From assembly GCA_020438295.1 (NCBI GenBank), contig JAGQUV010000009.1, positions 1 through 60,424 on the forward strand: 60,424 nucleotides of DNA, read 5' to 3'. Under the pieces are notes generated by a model that was not told the DNA's origin, searched no databases, and saw nothing but the letters and a program-made list of their open reading frames with translations. The position numbers and the translations under genes were made by a program. This stretch comes from Solirubrobacterales bacterium (GTDB lineage Bacteria; Actinomycetota; Thermoleophilia; Solirubrobacterales; 70-9). Below are positions 43,069-50,736 of the stretch, one piece after another (the first letter of the stretch is position 1; each line of letters starts with the position of its first letter).

Positions 43069-43242
43069 TCACCGTTCGCGGTCCAGCTTCTCGATCGCCG
43101 CGGCTGCCTCGGTAGCGGCCTCCGCCGTCAGCTCGGCTGCCTCACCGGCCAGGCCGGCGGCTTCGGTATCGCTGACCCGTTCGTCCTCGAGCTCGGCAGT
43201 GATCTGATTGAGCCGGTCCCGGATCTCTTCCAGCCGGGTCAT
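43069..43242 (-). CDS. Small coiled-coil protein (57 residues) coupled to nusB
   Basis: A short open frame starts with ATG overlapping the nusB stop (ATGA) and ends 25 bases before ispA. The product starts MTRLEEIRDRLNQITAELED and continues with Ala/Glu-rich heptads (EAAELTAEAATEAAAAIEKL), a predicted pair of helices. The position is where xseB is often found in other bacteria, but the XseB pattern (LExIVxxLExGELxLEESL) is not present and no xseA lies nearby. The tight coupling and clean codon use argue for a real gene. Function unknown. Confidence 0.65.
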   Translation of the reverse strand: MTRLEEIRDRLNQITAELEDERVSDTEAAGLAGEAAELTAEAATEAAAAIEKLDRER

Positions 43243-43622
43243 GACGCCTCCGCCTTCATCTCTTCGGCAACCGCTCCCAGGATCCCGTTGACGAATCCCG
43301 GCGCTTCGGCGCGACTGAACTTCTTCGCCATCTCGACCGCTTCGTCGATCGCCACCTCGGCGGGGACGTCGTCGCTGTAGTTCATCTCGAAGATCGCCAC
43401 CCGCATGATGTTCTTCTCCAGCGGCGCGATCCGGCTCAGCTCCCAGCCCTCTGAATACTCGGCGATAACCTCGTCGAGCTCCTCACGGTGCCGGTCGACT
43501 CCTTCGGCCAGCTCGACCGTGAACGGTTTGGCGTCGGAAAGCAGGACGGAAAGCGGCCGGTCGGTGACATCCCGCTGGTAGCAGGCGAACACCGCGTCGC
43601 GGCGCTGGTCGGATCGGCGCAT
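43239..43622 (-). CDS. nusB: Transcription antitermination factor NusB
   Basis: NusB binds boxA RNA with NusE/S10 for rRNA antitermination. The 127-residue helical protein has the usual N-terminus (MRRSDQRRDAVFACYQRD) and the conserved C-terminal region (IAPLEKNIMRVAIFEM, then VAIDEAVEMAKKFS and FVNGILGAVAEE). The ATG at 43622 gives the family length and is preceded by TATCCT six bases upstream, a predicted leaderless start. It heads nusB-small protein-ispA-dxs. Confidence 0.95.
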   Translation of the reverse strand: MRRSDQRRDAVFACYQRDVTDRPLSVLLSDAKPFTVELAEGVDRHREELDEVIAEYSEGWELSRIAPLEKNIMRVAIFEMNYSDDVPAEVAIDEAVEMAKKFSRAEAPGFVNGILGAVAEEMKAEAS

Positions 43623-43628
43623 CGCCAA

Positions 43629-43634
43629 AGGATA
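43629..43634 (-). promoter_or_regulatory. Predicted -10 element of nusB
   Basis: TATCCT on the minus strand lies six bases (TTGGCG) before the nusB ATG, with no Shine-Dalgarno. Confidence 0.45.
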
Positions 43635-43720
43635 TTGATCCCACCCCCGGACCCTGTCTCCCGGCCCGGCAGCAGGCCCGACCACACTCGTGGTCCGGTT
43701 CGTTCCCGTCAAAGGGCGGC

Positions 43721-44149
43721 TCAGGCCCGCTCGCCCCAGATGGTCGCGGTCAGGGAGCGGGGGCCGCCGTGCTCGCGGTGTTCGCAGAGGTAGATGCCCT
43801 GCCAGGTGCCCAGGTGGAGCCGGCCGTCGCGCACCGGCAGGGTCAGGTCGAAGCCGGTCAGGCTCCCCTTGATGTGGGCCGGCATGTCGTCGGGGCCCTC
43901 GATCGTGTGGGTCCAGTTGAAACCGGCCGGCCGCTCGGGAGCCACCTCGTCTGCCCAGGAGCGGAAGTCCCGCCGCACGTCCGACGAGGCGTTCTCGTTC
44001 AGGGTGAGCGAGGCCGAGGTATGGCGGATCATCAAGTGAAGCAGGCCGACCCGGAATTCCCGCAGCTCTGGAAGCCCCGCCACCACCTCGTCGGTGACCA
44101 GGTGAAAACCGCGCGGCCGGGCGGCGAGCGTGATGTCGGTCTGGATCAT
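43721..44149 (-). CDS. yjbQ: YjbQ/UPF0047 family protein (secondary thiamine-phosphate synthase type)
   Basis: The 142-residue protein matches YjbQ: GLLHLMIRHTSASLTLNENA, then the C-terminal histidine cluster LHLGTWQGIYLCEHREHGGPR. E. coli YjbQ has weak thiamine-phosphate synthase activity, but the cellular role is not established. The ATG at 44149 is supported by GGGGAGGGC directly before it. It lies between efp and nusB, which are neighbours in Mycobacterium. Confidence 0.92.
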   Translation of the reverse strand: MIQTDITLAARPRGFHLVTDEVVAGLPELREFRVGLLHLMIRHTSASLTLNENASSDVRRDFRSWADEVAPERPAGFNWTHTIEGPDDMPAHIKGSLTGFDLTLPVRDGRLHLGTWQGIYLCEHREHGGPRSLTATIWGERA

Positions 44150-44199
44150 GCCCTCCCCCTGCGAGCGGGGCCCCTCCCGCCGTGTGGACAAGCTCCGTA

Positions 44200-44211
44200 G
44201 GGGCGAACCCC
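44200..44211 (-). other. UUCG-tetraloop hairpin upstream of yjbQ
   Basis: On the minus strand GGGG-TTCG-CCCC forms a short hairpin with the very stable UUCG tetraloop type, about 50 bases before the yjbQ start and downstream of efp. It may be a transcript-end or leader structure; no T-run follows. Confidence 0.3.
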
Positions 44212-44298
44212 GTTATGAAGCACGGCGGCGTCGCTCGGGCCCGACAGACCAGGAGAAGCAGGCGCGGGGCCGGGCCCGCAACAGATGCTCACCGATCC

Positions 44299-44859
44299 CT
44301 AGGCCCGCGAGACGTACTCACCGCTCCGGGTGTCAACCCTGATCAGCTCGCCCTCTTCGATGAACAGCGGCACCTGGACCTCCACCCCGGACTCGAGCGT
44401 CGCCGACTTGCTGCCGCCGCCCGAGGCGGTGTCGCCCTTCAGCCCGGGCTCGGTCTGCTTGACCCGGGCGTCGATCGCACTGGCCACCTGGACCTCGGAT
44501 GCCCGTTCGTCGACGAACAGGACGTCGACCTCGTCGTTGGGCTGTATCCAGCGCAGCGCATCGGCGGCCAGGTCGGCCGGAAGTTCGATCTGGTCGTAGG
44601 TCCGGTTGTCCATGAACACGACCGCGTCGCCCGACTCGTACAGGAACTGCATTTTGCGGGACTCGGTCCGGACCGGGCGGAACTTCTCCCCGGCCCTGAA
44701 GGTCTTGTCCTGGACCGAGCCGTCCTCGATCTTGCGCAGCTTGGTCCGGACGAAAGCCCCGCCCTTGCCTGGCTTCACGTGCTGGAACTCGATGATCCGG
44801 AAGATCGATCCGTCGACCTCGATGTGCATGCCGTTCTTGAACTGGTTGGTTGAAATCAC
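44299..44859 (-). CDS. efp: Elongation factor P
   Basis: EF-P rescues ribosomes stalled on polyproline. The 186-residue protein has the KOW-like N-terminal domain with the tip loop FQHVKPGKGGAFVRTKL, whose Lys after PG is the usual position for modification in species that modify it. Two OB domains follow, ending EGELIRVDTRSGEYVSRA. It starts with GTG; TAGACT seven bases upstream and no Shine-Dalgarno predict a leaderless mRNA. In Mycobacterium pepQ-efp-nusB are adjacent; here pepQ is 4.3 kb away. Confidence 0.96.
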   Translation of the reverse strand: MISTNQFKNGMHIEVDGSIFRIIEFQHVKPGKGGAFVRTKLRKIEDGSVQDKTFRAGEKFRPVRTESRKMQFLYESGDAVVFMDNRTYDQIELPADLAADALRWIQPNDEVDVLFVDERASEVQVASAIDARVKQTEPGLKGDTASGGGSKSATLESGVEVQVPLFIEEGELIRVDTRSGEYVSRA

Positions 44860-44866
44860 GTCGCGC

Positions 44867-44872
44867 AGTCTA
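44867..44872 (-). promoter_or_regulatory. Predicted -10 element of efp
   Basis: TAGACT on the minus strand lies seven bases (GCGCGAC) before the efp GTG start. It sits back to back with the predicted -10 of the divergent M42 peptidase gene. Confidence 0.45.
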
Positions 44873-44910
44873 GCCGGGCGACGCCGGGCGACCGGTCCGG
44901 CGCCACCCGC

Positions 44911-44916
44911 CATAAT
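44911..44916 (+). promoter_or_regulatory. Predicted -10 element of the M42 peptidase gene
   Basis: CATAAT matches TATAAT at five of six positions and ends six bases (CCCGGC) before the ATG at 44923, again without a Shine-Dalgarno. Confidence 0.5.
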
Positions 44917-44922
44917 CCCGGC

Positions 44923-45975
44923 ATGACCACTCCCGCGCTGCTCGACCAACTGCTCAGAACCCCAGGGCCCTCCGGCTACGAAGGGCCGGCCGCGAAAGCC
45001 TGGCGCGACGCCGCCGGCTTTGCCGAGATCACCACCGACGGGCTCGGATCCAGCGTGGCGACGATCGGCGATGACGCCGAGGCACCGCTGGTCGCGGTGG
45101 TCGGGCACATCGACGAGATCGGCCTGGTGGTCACCCACATCGACGAGAAGGGCTTTCTCTACTTCGCCCCGATCGGCGGCTGGGACCCCCAGATCCTGGT
45201 CGGCCAGCGGGTCACGGTGACCGGCAACGAAGGCCAGGTGCCCGGGGTCGCCGGCCGCAAGCCGATCCACCTGCTCGACCCGGACCAGCGCAAGAAGGTG
45301 GTCAAGCTGAAGGAGATGCACATCGACATCGGGGCCGGCGACCGGGAAGAGGCCGAGCAGCTGGTCTCGGTCGGCGATCCCGTGGTGATCGACTCCGACC
45401 CGCTGGCGGTGGCCGGCGGCCGGCTGGTCTCGCGATCGATGGACAACCGGCTTGGCTCTTACGTCGCGCTCGAGGCGCTGCGCAGATGCCACGAGAACGA
45501 CCGCCTGAAGGCCCGCTTCGCGGCGGTCGCGGCGGTCCAGGAGGAGATCGGGCTGTTCGGTTCCCGCACCGCGTCGTTCTCGGTCAGGCCGGACCTGGCG
45601 GTGGCGATCGACGTCACCCACGCCACCGACGCCCCGGGGATCGACGAGAAGGAGGTCGGCACCCATCCGTTCGGATCCGGGCCGGTGATCGGCCGCGGCT
45701 CGACCCTTTCCCCGCGGCTGTACGAGCTGCTTCGTGACGCGGCCGAGTCGGCCGGCATCGAGTATTCGGTCGGGGCGAGCGGCAACGCGACCCACACCGA
45801 CGCCGACTCGCTGCAGATCTCCCGTACCGGTATCCCGACCGGCCTGGTCTCGATCCCGCTCAGGTACATGCACTCTCCGGTCGAGATGGTCGACCTGGCC
45901 GACGTCGAGGCGACCGTCGAGCTCGTCGTCGCGTTCGTCGAGAGCATCGAGGCCGGCGTCGACCTCAGTCGCTGA
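44923..45975 (+). CDS. M42-family metallopeptidase (glutamyl aminopeptidase/endoglucanase M type)
   Basis: The 350-residue protein has the M42 di-metal ligands in order: His and Asp in VVGHIDEIGLVV, Asp in SRSMDNRLGSYVAL, Glu-Glu in AVQEEIGLFGSRTA, Asp in AIDVTHATDAPG and His in RYMHSPVEMVDL. These tetrahedral aminopeptidases degrade peptides in the cytoplasm; no signal peptide is present. It diverges from efp with a 63-base spacer holding predicted -10 elements for both genes. Confidence 0.94.
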   Translation: MTTPALLDQLLRTPGPSGYEGPAAKAWRDAAGFAEITTDGLGSSVATIGDDAEAPLVAVVGHIDEIGLVVTHIDEKGFLYFAPIGGWDPQILVGQRVTVTGNEGQVPGVAGRKPIHLLDPDQRKKVVKLKEMHIDIGAGDREEAEQLVSVGDPVVIDSDPLAVAGGRLVSRSMDNRLGSYVALEALRRCHENDRLKARFAAVAAVQEEIGLFGSRTASFSVRPDLAVAIDVTHATDAPGIDEKEVGTHPFGSGPVIGRGSTLSPRLYELLRDAAESAGIEYSVGASGNATHTDADSLQISRTGIPTGLVSIPLRYMHSPVEMVDLADVEATVELVVAFVESIEAGVDLSR

Positions 45976-46075
45976 ACACCGGTTCAATCAGCGGGATCAC
46001 GCGGAGCACCCGGCGACAGTGCGTCGGGATGGCACGGCGACGGCGCAACTTTTTTCCCTGAATGGGTCTACTATC

Positions 46076-46091
46076 CGTGAACCTGATCACA
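46076..46091. promoter_or_regulatory. CRP-type palindrome upstream of the secreted lipase gene
   Basis: CGTGA-ACCTGA-TCACA matches TGTGA-N6-TCACA at nine of ten positions, 61 bases upstream of the lipase-like gene start. It directly follows a possible -10 (TACTAT, 46069-46074), so binding there would block initiation; if the true promoter lies further downstream it could activate. Confidence 0.45.
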
Positions 46092-46152
46092 GATGACCAG
46101 CCTGACCGGTCCTGTCCGGCCGGTCGGCCACAACAGAGGGAGTTGTAACCGA

Positions 46153-48894
46153 ATGAATCACCCCGCAGGCCTGCTGAACGTCCGCCGTATCGCCGCGCTG
46201 GCGTTCGCGCTCCTTATGGCGTTCGCCCTTACCACCGCCGTTGCCGCCGACCATGCCGGCGCGAAGAACAAGAAGCCCAAGGTGACGATCAAGAAGATCA
46301 CGACCAAGAACCAGGCAGCGCTGCTCAGCACCAACAAGCTGGCGTTCGTGGTCAAGAAGACCGGCAAGGGCAAGGCCAAGGTCAAGCTGAGCGTGAAACA
46401 GGGTGGCAAGACCAACCGGTTCAAGAAGACGACGGTCAGGTTCAAGAAGAAGCCGCAGACCAAGACGGTCAAGCTGGCCCTGACCTCGACCGGCAAGAAG
46501 CAGCTTTCCACCTGCGGCGCCAAGACCGTCCAGGTCCTGGGTAAGTACAAGAGCGGCAAGAAGAGCAAGACTGCCAAGAAGAACAAGAAGCTGGCCGAGG
46601 ATCCTTCACTTTGCGAGCCTGCGGTCGACTACGTAACCGTCCCGCTAGGGGACAACCCCGAGTACTGCGACTGGTTCGACACCACGGTCTGCCTGCAGCC
46701 GTTTGCCAACGACTACTACACGGAGGATGCGAACACGCCGACCGGCAAGCAGCTGAACCTGAACCCGGCCTCGACTCCGATCAATACCGGCAACGCCAAC
46801 CCGCAGAACCTCTCGGTGACCGAGATCAACCAGGGTGACGGATTCAGCCCCGGCAACCTGATCACGCTGAAGATCCCTGGACTCGAAACCCCGGCCGCAT
46901 TCGCCAAGAGCGGACTGGTGCCACTGGATGACATCAGCGCATACAAGGACGCAGACCAGGCGGTGATGATCATCAACGCCGATACCGGTGAGCGTCAGCC
47001 TATCTGGGCGGAGCTGGATGCCAACCCGACTTCGGTTGATCCCAATGGCGACAATCCCGGCGGCATCAACCGGAAACCGGGCAACACCGAGGACGTCAAC
47101 CTGATCGTCCGCCCGGCCAAGAACTTCGAGTTCGGCCAGCGCTACATCATCGCGTTCCGCAACCTAAAGGACGCGCAGGGCGATTCGATTCCGGCGCCGA
47201 CGGCCTTTGAGGTCTACAGGGACAACCTGCCGACCCAGCAGCAGATCGTCGAGGACCGGCGCGCGCACATGGAGTCGATCATCAACGACCTGGTCAACAA
47301 GGCCGGAGTGGAACGCTCCAGCCTTTACATGGCCTGGGACTTCACTGTTGCCTCGGAAGAAAGCGTCACCGGGCGCGCAGTCCAGATTCGCGATGAGGCC
47401 TATGACCACTACGGAGATACCGACCTCGCAGACCGCAAGGTTCAGGGAACTTCTCCGGATGTCGTAGTCGATGCCTGGTGCGACTACAGCAACACGTCCG
47501 CCAGCAACCCCGGAATGGACAACTGCGGCAACAACTACCCCTTCCGCAGCAACCCACCGTTCGACCCCAACAGCCCGATTCAGTCGCCCGCCCCCAATGG
47601 CACCACGACACAGAGGACGGTGGTCGGGCACCTCGAGAACGTCCCCTGCTATCTGGACGAGAACGGTTGCCCCCCCGGCTCCGAGTTCGCCTTCAACCCG
47701 GACGGAACGGTCAAGTCCAACCCGGCCTACACAACCGAGGTCCCGTTCCGCTGCATCATCCCGAAGTCGATCGTGAGCACGGGCACCGTCATACCCGGCG
47801 CCACGGGCACTTACGGTCACGGTCTGCTCGGCACGCTGAACCAGATCAACGCGACCGAGGGCGTAGCCGAAGTAACGGGCTCGACTTGGTGTGCGGCCAA
47901 CTGGGACGGCTTCTCCGAAGCCGACCTCGGCACGATAATCCAGTCACTCGGCGACATGTCGAACTTCCACAAGGCCGTCGATCGGATGCAGCAGGGCTTC
48001 GTGAACTTCATGATGCTGCAGCGGGCGATGATCCACCCCGGCGGTTTCGCGGCCAATCCCGCGTTCACCATGGATTACAACGGGACGACCCCGCTCGCCG
48101 TCCCCGCTTCGGCGATCAATCTGAGCGCAGGTGAGGACACCCGTGGCTACTTCATGGGAATCAGCCAGGGTGGGATCATGGGCGGCGCGCTGACCGCGCT
48201 CGACCCGGATGTGGACCGTGGAGTGCTCGGCGTCCCTGGAATCAACTACTCGACCCTGCTCCGCCGTTCGGTCGACTCGGACGAGTACTTCAAGCTCCCC
48301 GGACTCGGGCTGTATGCCAACTACCCGGACGAGGCCGAGCGGCCCCTGCTGCTGTCCCTGATGCAGCTGTTGTGGGACCGCGGCGAAGGCAACGGCTACG
48401 CGCACAACCTCACCGACAACCCGCTACCGGGCACCAACGACCACGAAGTGCTCCTGCGACTCGCCCTCGGTGACCACCAGGTGACCAACTTCGCCGCCGA
48501 GGTGGAAGCGAGGACGATCGGCGCCCAACGGTACACGCCGACCCTGCTCCCTGCCAGGACGTGGGATATGGACTACGAGGGTATCCCTGAAGTTCCGTCC
48601 CTGCCCGCGGGTCCGGATGAGAGCTTCATGGTCTACTACGACGGTGGCCCGCCTTGGTACGACGGTACGCAGGACCCGGGCGCCGGTGTCCCGCCGCTGC
48701 AGAACGTGCCGCCGCGGCCCCAGTGGGGCTTCGGTGCCGACCCCCACGGGATGCCGCGGAGATCGGTCGACGGGATCGAGCACGCCAGGACATTCCTCGA
48801 AGATGGAACGATCGGGCAGTGTCCCGGAAGCATCGATCACCCCGGCTACTGCTTTTCCAACGGCTGGGATGGAGACAAGGCTCTCGAGCCTTAG
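46153..48894 (+). CDS. Secreted lipase-like alpha/beta hydrolase with lysine-rich N-terminal domain
   Basis: The 913-residue protein starts with a signal peptide (RRIAALAFALLMAFALTTAVA). Residues 35-155 are extremely lysine-rich (KPKVTIKKITTKNQAAL..., KKSKTAKKNKKL) and may form a beta-sandwich that binds the wall. From residue 160 on, the sequence resembles large bacterial extracellular lipases: NLIVRPAKNFEFGQRYIIAFRN, then GYFMGISQGGIMGGAL with a GxSxG nucleophile near residue 670, LALGDHQVTN (Asp/His candidates) and ADPHGMPRRS. Esterase activity is likely; the substrate is unknown. A Shine-Dalgarno (GAGGGAG) lies upstream of the ATG. Confidence 0.85.
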   Translation: MNHPAGLLNVRRIAALAFALLMAFALTTAVAADHAGAKNKKPKVTIKKITTKNQAALLSTNKLAFVVKKTGKGKAKVKLSVKQGGKTNRFKKTTVRFKKKPQTKTVKLALTSTGKKQLSTCGAKTVQVLGKYKSGKKSKTAKKNKKLAEDPSLCEPAVDYVTVPLGDNPEYCDWFDTTVCLQPFANDYYTEDANTPTGKQLNLNPASTPINTGNANPQNLSVTEINQGDGFSPGNLITLKIPGLETPAAFAKSGLVPLDDISAYKDADQAVMIINADTGERQPIWAELDANPTSVDPNGDNPGGINRKPGNTEDVNLIVRPAKNFEFGQRYIIAFRNLKDAQGDSIPAPTAFEVYRDNLPTQQQIVEDRRAHMESIINDLVNKAGVERSSLYMAWDFTVASEESVTGRAVQIRDEAYDHYGDTDLADRKVQGTSPDVVVDAWCDYSNTSASNPGMDNCGNNYPFRSNPPFDPNSPIQSPAPNGTTTQRTVVGHLENVPCYLDENGCPPGSEFAFNPDGTVKSNPAYTTEVPFRCIIPKSIVSTGTVIPGATGTYGHGLLGTLNQINATEGVAEVTGSTWCAANWDGFSEADLGTIIQSLGDMSNFHKAVDRMQQGFVNFMMLQRAMIHPGGFAANPAFTMDYNGTTPLAVPASAINLSAGEDTRGYFMGISQGGIMGGALTALDPDVDRGVLGVPGINYSTLLRRSVDSDEYFKLPGLGLYANYPDEAERPLLLSLMQLLWDRGEGNGYAHNLTDNPLPGTNDHEVLLRLALGDHQVTNFAAEVEARTIGAQRYTPTLLPARTWDMDYEGIPEVPSLPAGPDESFMVYYDGGPPWYDGTQDPGAGVPPLQNVPPRPQWGFGADPHGMPRRSVDGIEHARTFLEDGTIGQCPGSIDHPGYCFSNGWDGDKALEP

Positions 48895-48926
48895 GCGGAA
48901 ACCGGTTACCGAGACAGACCGTCAAG

Positions 48927-48952
48927 AAAACGGGCCCCACGGGGCCCGTTTT
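48927..48952 (+). terminator. Intrinsic terminator after the lipase gene
   Basis: AAAACGGGCCCC at 48927-48938 pairs perfectly with GGGGCCCGTTTT at 48941-48952 across an AC tip, 32 bases after the stop codon. The T-run follows the GC stem directly; the matching A-run makes it usable from both sides. Confidence 0.9.
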
Positions 48953-48982
48953 CGTTGCACGAGAGGTACAAGGCCGGACATG

Positions 48983-49012
48983 AAAAAACCGGCCCCCTCA
49001 GACCGGCTCTTT
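48983..49012 (-). terminator. Intrinsic terminator for the leftward aroC-pepQ operon
   Basis: On the minus strand an AAAGAGCCGG arm pairs (with two G-T wobbles) with CCGGTTTTTT around a 10-base loop, ending in a six-T run. It lies about 180 bases after the pepQ stop and faces the lipase terminator, separating the two convergent units. Confidence 0.75.
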
Positions 49013-49104
49013 CGTGGCTCGTCCTCTTCCTCGAACTCCCTCGCCATTCGGGGAAATCATGCCCTGCCCGGAGCCGGGAGCAGGATCCTTTCCGTCGTTG
49101 TTTC

Positions 49105-49120
49105 TGTGACGGCTGTCACA
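49105..49120. promoter_or_regulatory. Perfect CRP-type palindrome between convergent genes
   Basis: TGTGA-CGGCTG-TCACA matches the CRP/GlxR consensus at all ten defined positions. It lies 71 bases after the pepQ stop, between convergent genes, where no coding promoter is expected. It could regulate an unannotated transcript in 48950-49190, bind as an orphan site, or act as a 3' hairpin. Confidence 0.5.
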
Positions 49121-49190
49121 CAGTAGCGGATTTTCGCAGCGGCGGCCAGGTCGGTGGTCAGCGCACGAGACCGGCAACCAGGCACCCGCA

Positions 49191-50285
49191 TCAACCGACC
49201 AGAGTCAGCTCTTTGGGGACCGAACTGAGATTCCGCTCGATCCCGGTCTCACCGACCACGACCAGGTCCTCGATCCGGACACCGGTCCGGCCCGAGACGT
49301 AGATCCCCGGTTCGATCGTGACCACATCTCCGGCAGCCAACACGTCGTTCGACCTGGGACCGATCCGAGGGCCTTCGTGGACCTCCATCCCGACACCGTG
49401 GCCGAGCCCGTGCCCGAACTGCTCACCGTGGCCCGCCGCTTCAATCAACTCGCGGGCGGCCCGGTCGACCTCGACCGCCGCACGGCCAGCCGCTACAGCG
49501 GACAGACCCGCCAGCTGGGCGGCCAACGTCACCTCGTAGATCCCGGCGGCGAAATCGTCGAGCTCCCCGGTCGCGAAGGCCCGTGTGCAGTCCGAACAGT
49601 AGCCGTCGAGCTCGGCCCCCATGTCGATCGTCACCAGCTCTCCCGGCTCGATCTCGCGGGGCCCCGGTTCCGCATGCGGCGAGGCCCCGTTCGGCCCGGA
49701 AGCCACGATCGGAGGAAACGAAGGCTCGGCTCCCGCTTCTCGCATGCGGTCCACCACGAACCGGGCGACCGCCTCTTCGGTCCGGCCGGTCAGCTCGCGC
49801 CCGATCAGTTCGAGGTAGATCCGGTCGGTCAGCTCCGCGGCCGCGGCGATCGCCTCGATCTCGGACGGGTCCTTGGCCCTTCTCAGGTCCTCGACCATTC
49901 CGCCCGCCTCGATCAGCTCTACATCCTCGGCCGAACCTGCCTCCAGCTTGCCGGCTTCGCGGACGGTCAGCCGGTCGTCCTCGAACCCGACCCGTCCTTC
50001 CAGCCGTTCGGCCACACCGACCAGCCATTCACCACTGACGATCCCGATCTCCCAACCTTCGACCTCTCCGGCCGCGCGATCGGTGTAACGGAAGTCGGTC
50101 AGGAAGGTAGCCGTCCCGGGCCCGATCAGGCAGGCCCCGTTGGTACCACCGAAGCCGGTCAGGTAACGAACGTTGGTCAGGTCGGTGACCAGAAGCAGGT
50201 CGAGCCCGGCCGTGCCGACGGCGTCGGCCAGCCGGCCGGCCCGCTCGGCCCGTGTCCCCGGCCCCGGACGCACGCGGTCAGCCAT
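49191..50285 (-). CDS. pepQ: Xaa-Pro aminopeptidase / prolidase family (M24)
   Basis: The 364-residue protein has the creatinase-like N-terminal domain (LLLVTDLTNVRYLTGFGGTN) and the pita-bread metallopeptidase domain. Metal ligands are Asp in VTIDMGAELDGYCSDCTR (two Asp), His in FGHGLGHGVGMEVHEGP, Glu in VVTIEPGIYVSG and Glu in GVRIEDLVVV. It removes N-terminal residues before proline or cleaves Xaa-Pro dipeptides. ATG at 50285 overlaps the aroQ stop by 8 bases; upstream in-frame codons lie inside aroQ and are not needed. Confidence 0.93.
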   Translation of the reverse strand: MADRVRPGPGTRAERAGRLADAVGTAGLDLLLVTDLTNVRYLTGFGGTNGACLIGPGTATFLTDFRYTDRAAGEVEGWEIGIVSGEWLVGVAERLEGRVGFEDDRLTVREAGKLEAGSAEDVELIEAGGMVEDLRRAKDPSEIEAIAAAAELTDRIYLELIGRELTGRTEEAVARFVVDRMREAGAEPSFPPIVASGPNGASPHAEPGPREIEPGELVTIDMGAELDGYCSDCTRAFATGELDDFAAGIYEVTLAAQLAGLSAVAAGRAAVEVDRAARELIEAAGHGEQFGHGLGHGVGMEVHEGPRIGPRSNDVLAAGDVVTIEPGIYVSGRTGVRIEDLVVVGETGIERNLSSVPKELTLVG

Positions 50286-50736
50286 CGCCGATGCCGAGGC
50301 GATCGGCGATAATCCCCAGCGCGACCTGGTAGCCGTCGATCCCCCTGCCGACCACCCGGTCATCGATCAGGCCTTCGAAGACCGACACCTGGCGCCAGTC
50401 CTCGCGCGAATCGACGTCGGAGAGATGGACCTCGACCGCCGGCACCGGGTCTACGGCAAACGCGTCTCCGATCGCCCGGCTGTAGTGGGTCCAGGCGCCC
50501 GCATTGATGATCGCGGCATCTGCCGACTGGCCGACCCGGTGGAGGTATCCACAGAACTCGGCTTCGGAGTTAGTCTGGTAGAAGCTCGGTTCGAGTCCGA
50601 GTTCGCCGGCCCAGTGGGCCACCCGGTATTCGAGTTCGTTCAGGGTGATCCCTCCGTAGAGCTCGGGGTCGCGGCGCTCGAGCACGTCGAAGTTGACGCC
50701 ATGCAGGATGGCCACACGGCTCGCAGCCCGGCTCAA
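50278..50736 (-). CDS. aroQ: 3-dehydroquinate dehydratase type II
   Basis: AroQ dehydrates 3-dehydroquinate in the shikimate pathway. The 152-residue protein is divergent but keeps the active-site set: Arg and Tyr in LERRDPELYGG, TNSEAEFCGYLH, Asn and His in IINAGAWTHYSRAI, Glu-x-His in AVEVHLSDVDSRED and the C-terminal GIDGYQVAL. The usual GPNLNLL start reads GVNFDVL. It starts with TTG overlapping the aroKB stop (TTGA). Confidence 0.9.
   Translation of the reverse strand: MSRAASRVAILHGVNFDVLERRDPELYGGITLNELEYRVAHWAGELGLEPSFYQTNSEAEFCGYLHRVGQSADAAIINAGAWTHYSRAIGDAFAVDPVPAVEVHLSDVDSREDWRQVSVFEGLIDDRVVGRGIDGYQVALGIIADRLGIGDG

Noticed and set aside
43069-43242. 57-residue gene as exonuclease VII small subunit (xseB)
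   Set aside because: The position fits, but the conserved XseB pattern is absent and no xseA is present, so only a neutral description was kept.
44860-45987. Leftward extension of the efp frame through the M42 peptidase gene
   Set aside because: The conserved EF-P N-terminus begins at GTG 44859; the upstream part is antisense to an intact peptidase and has no family similarity.
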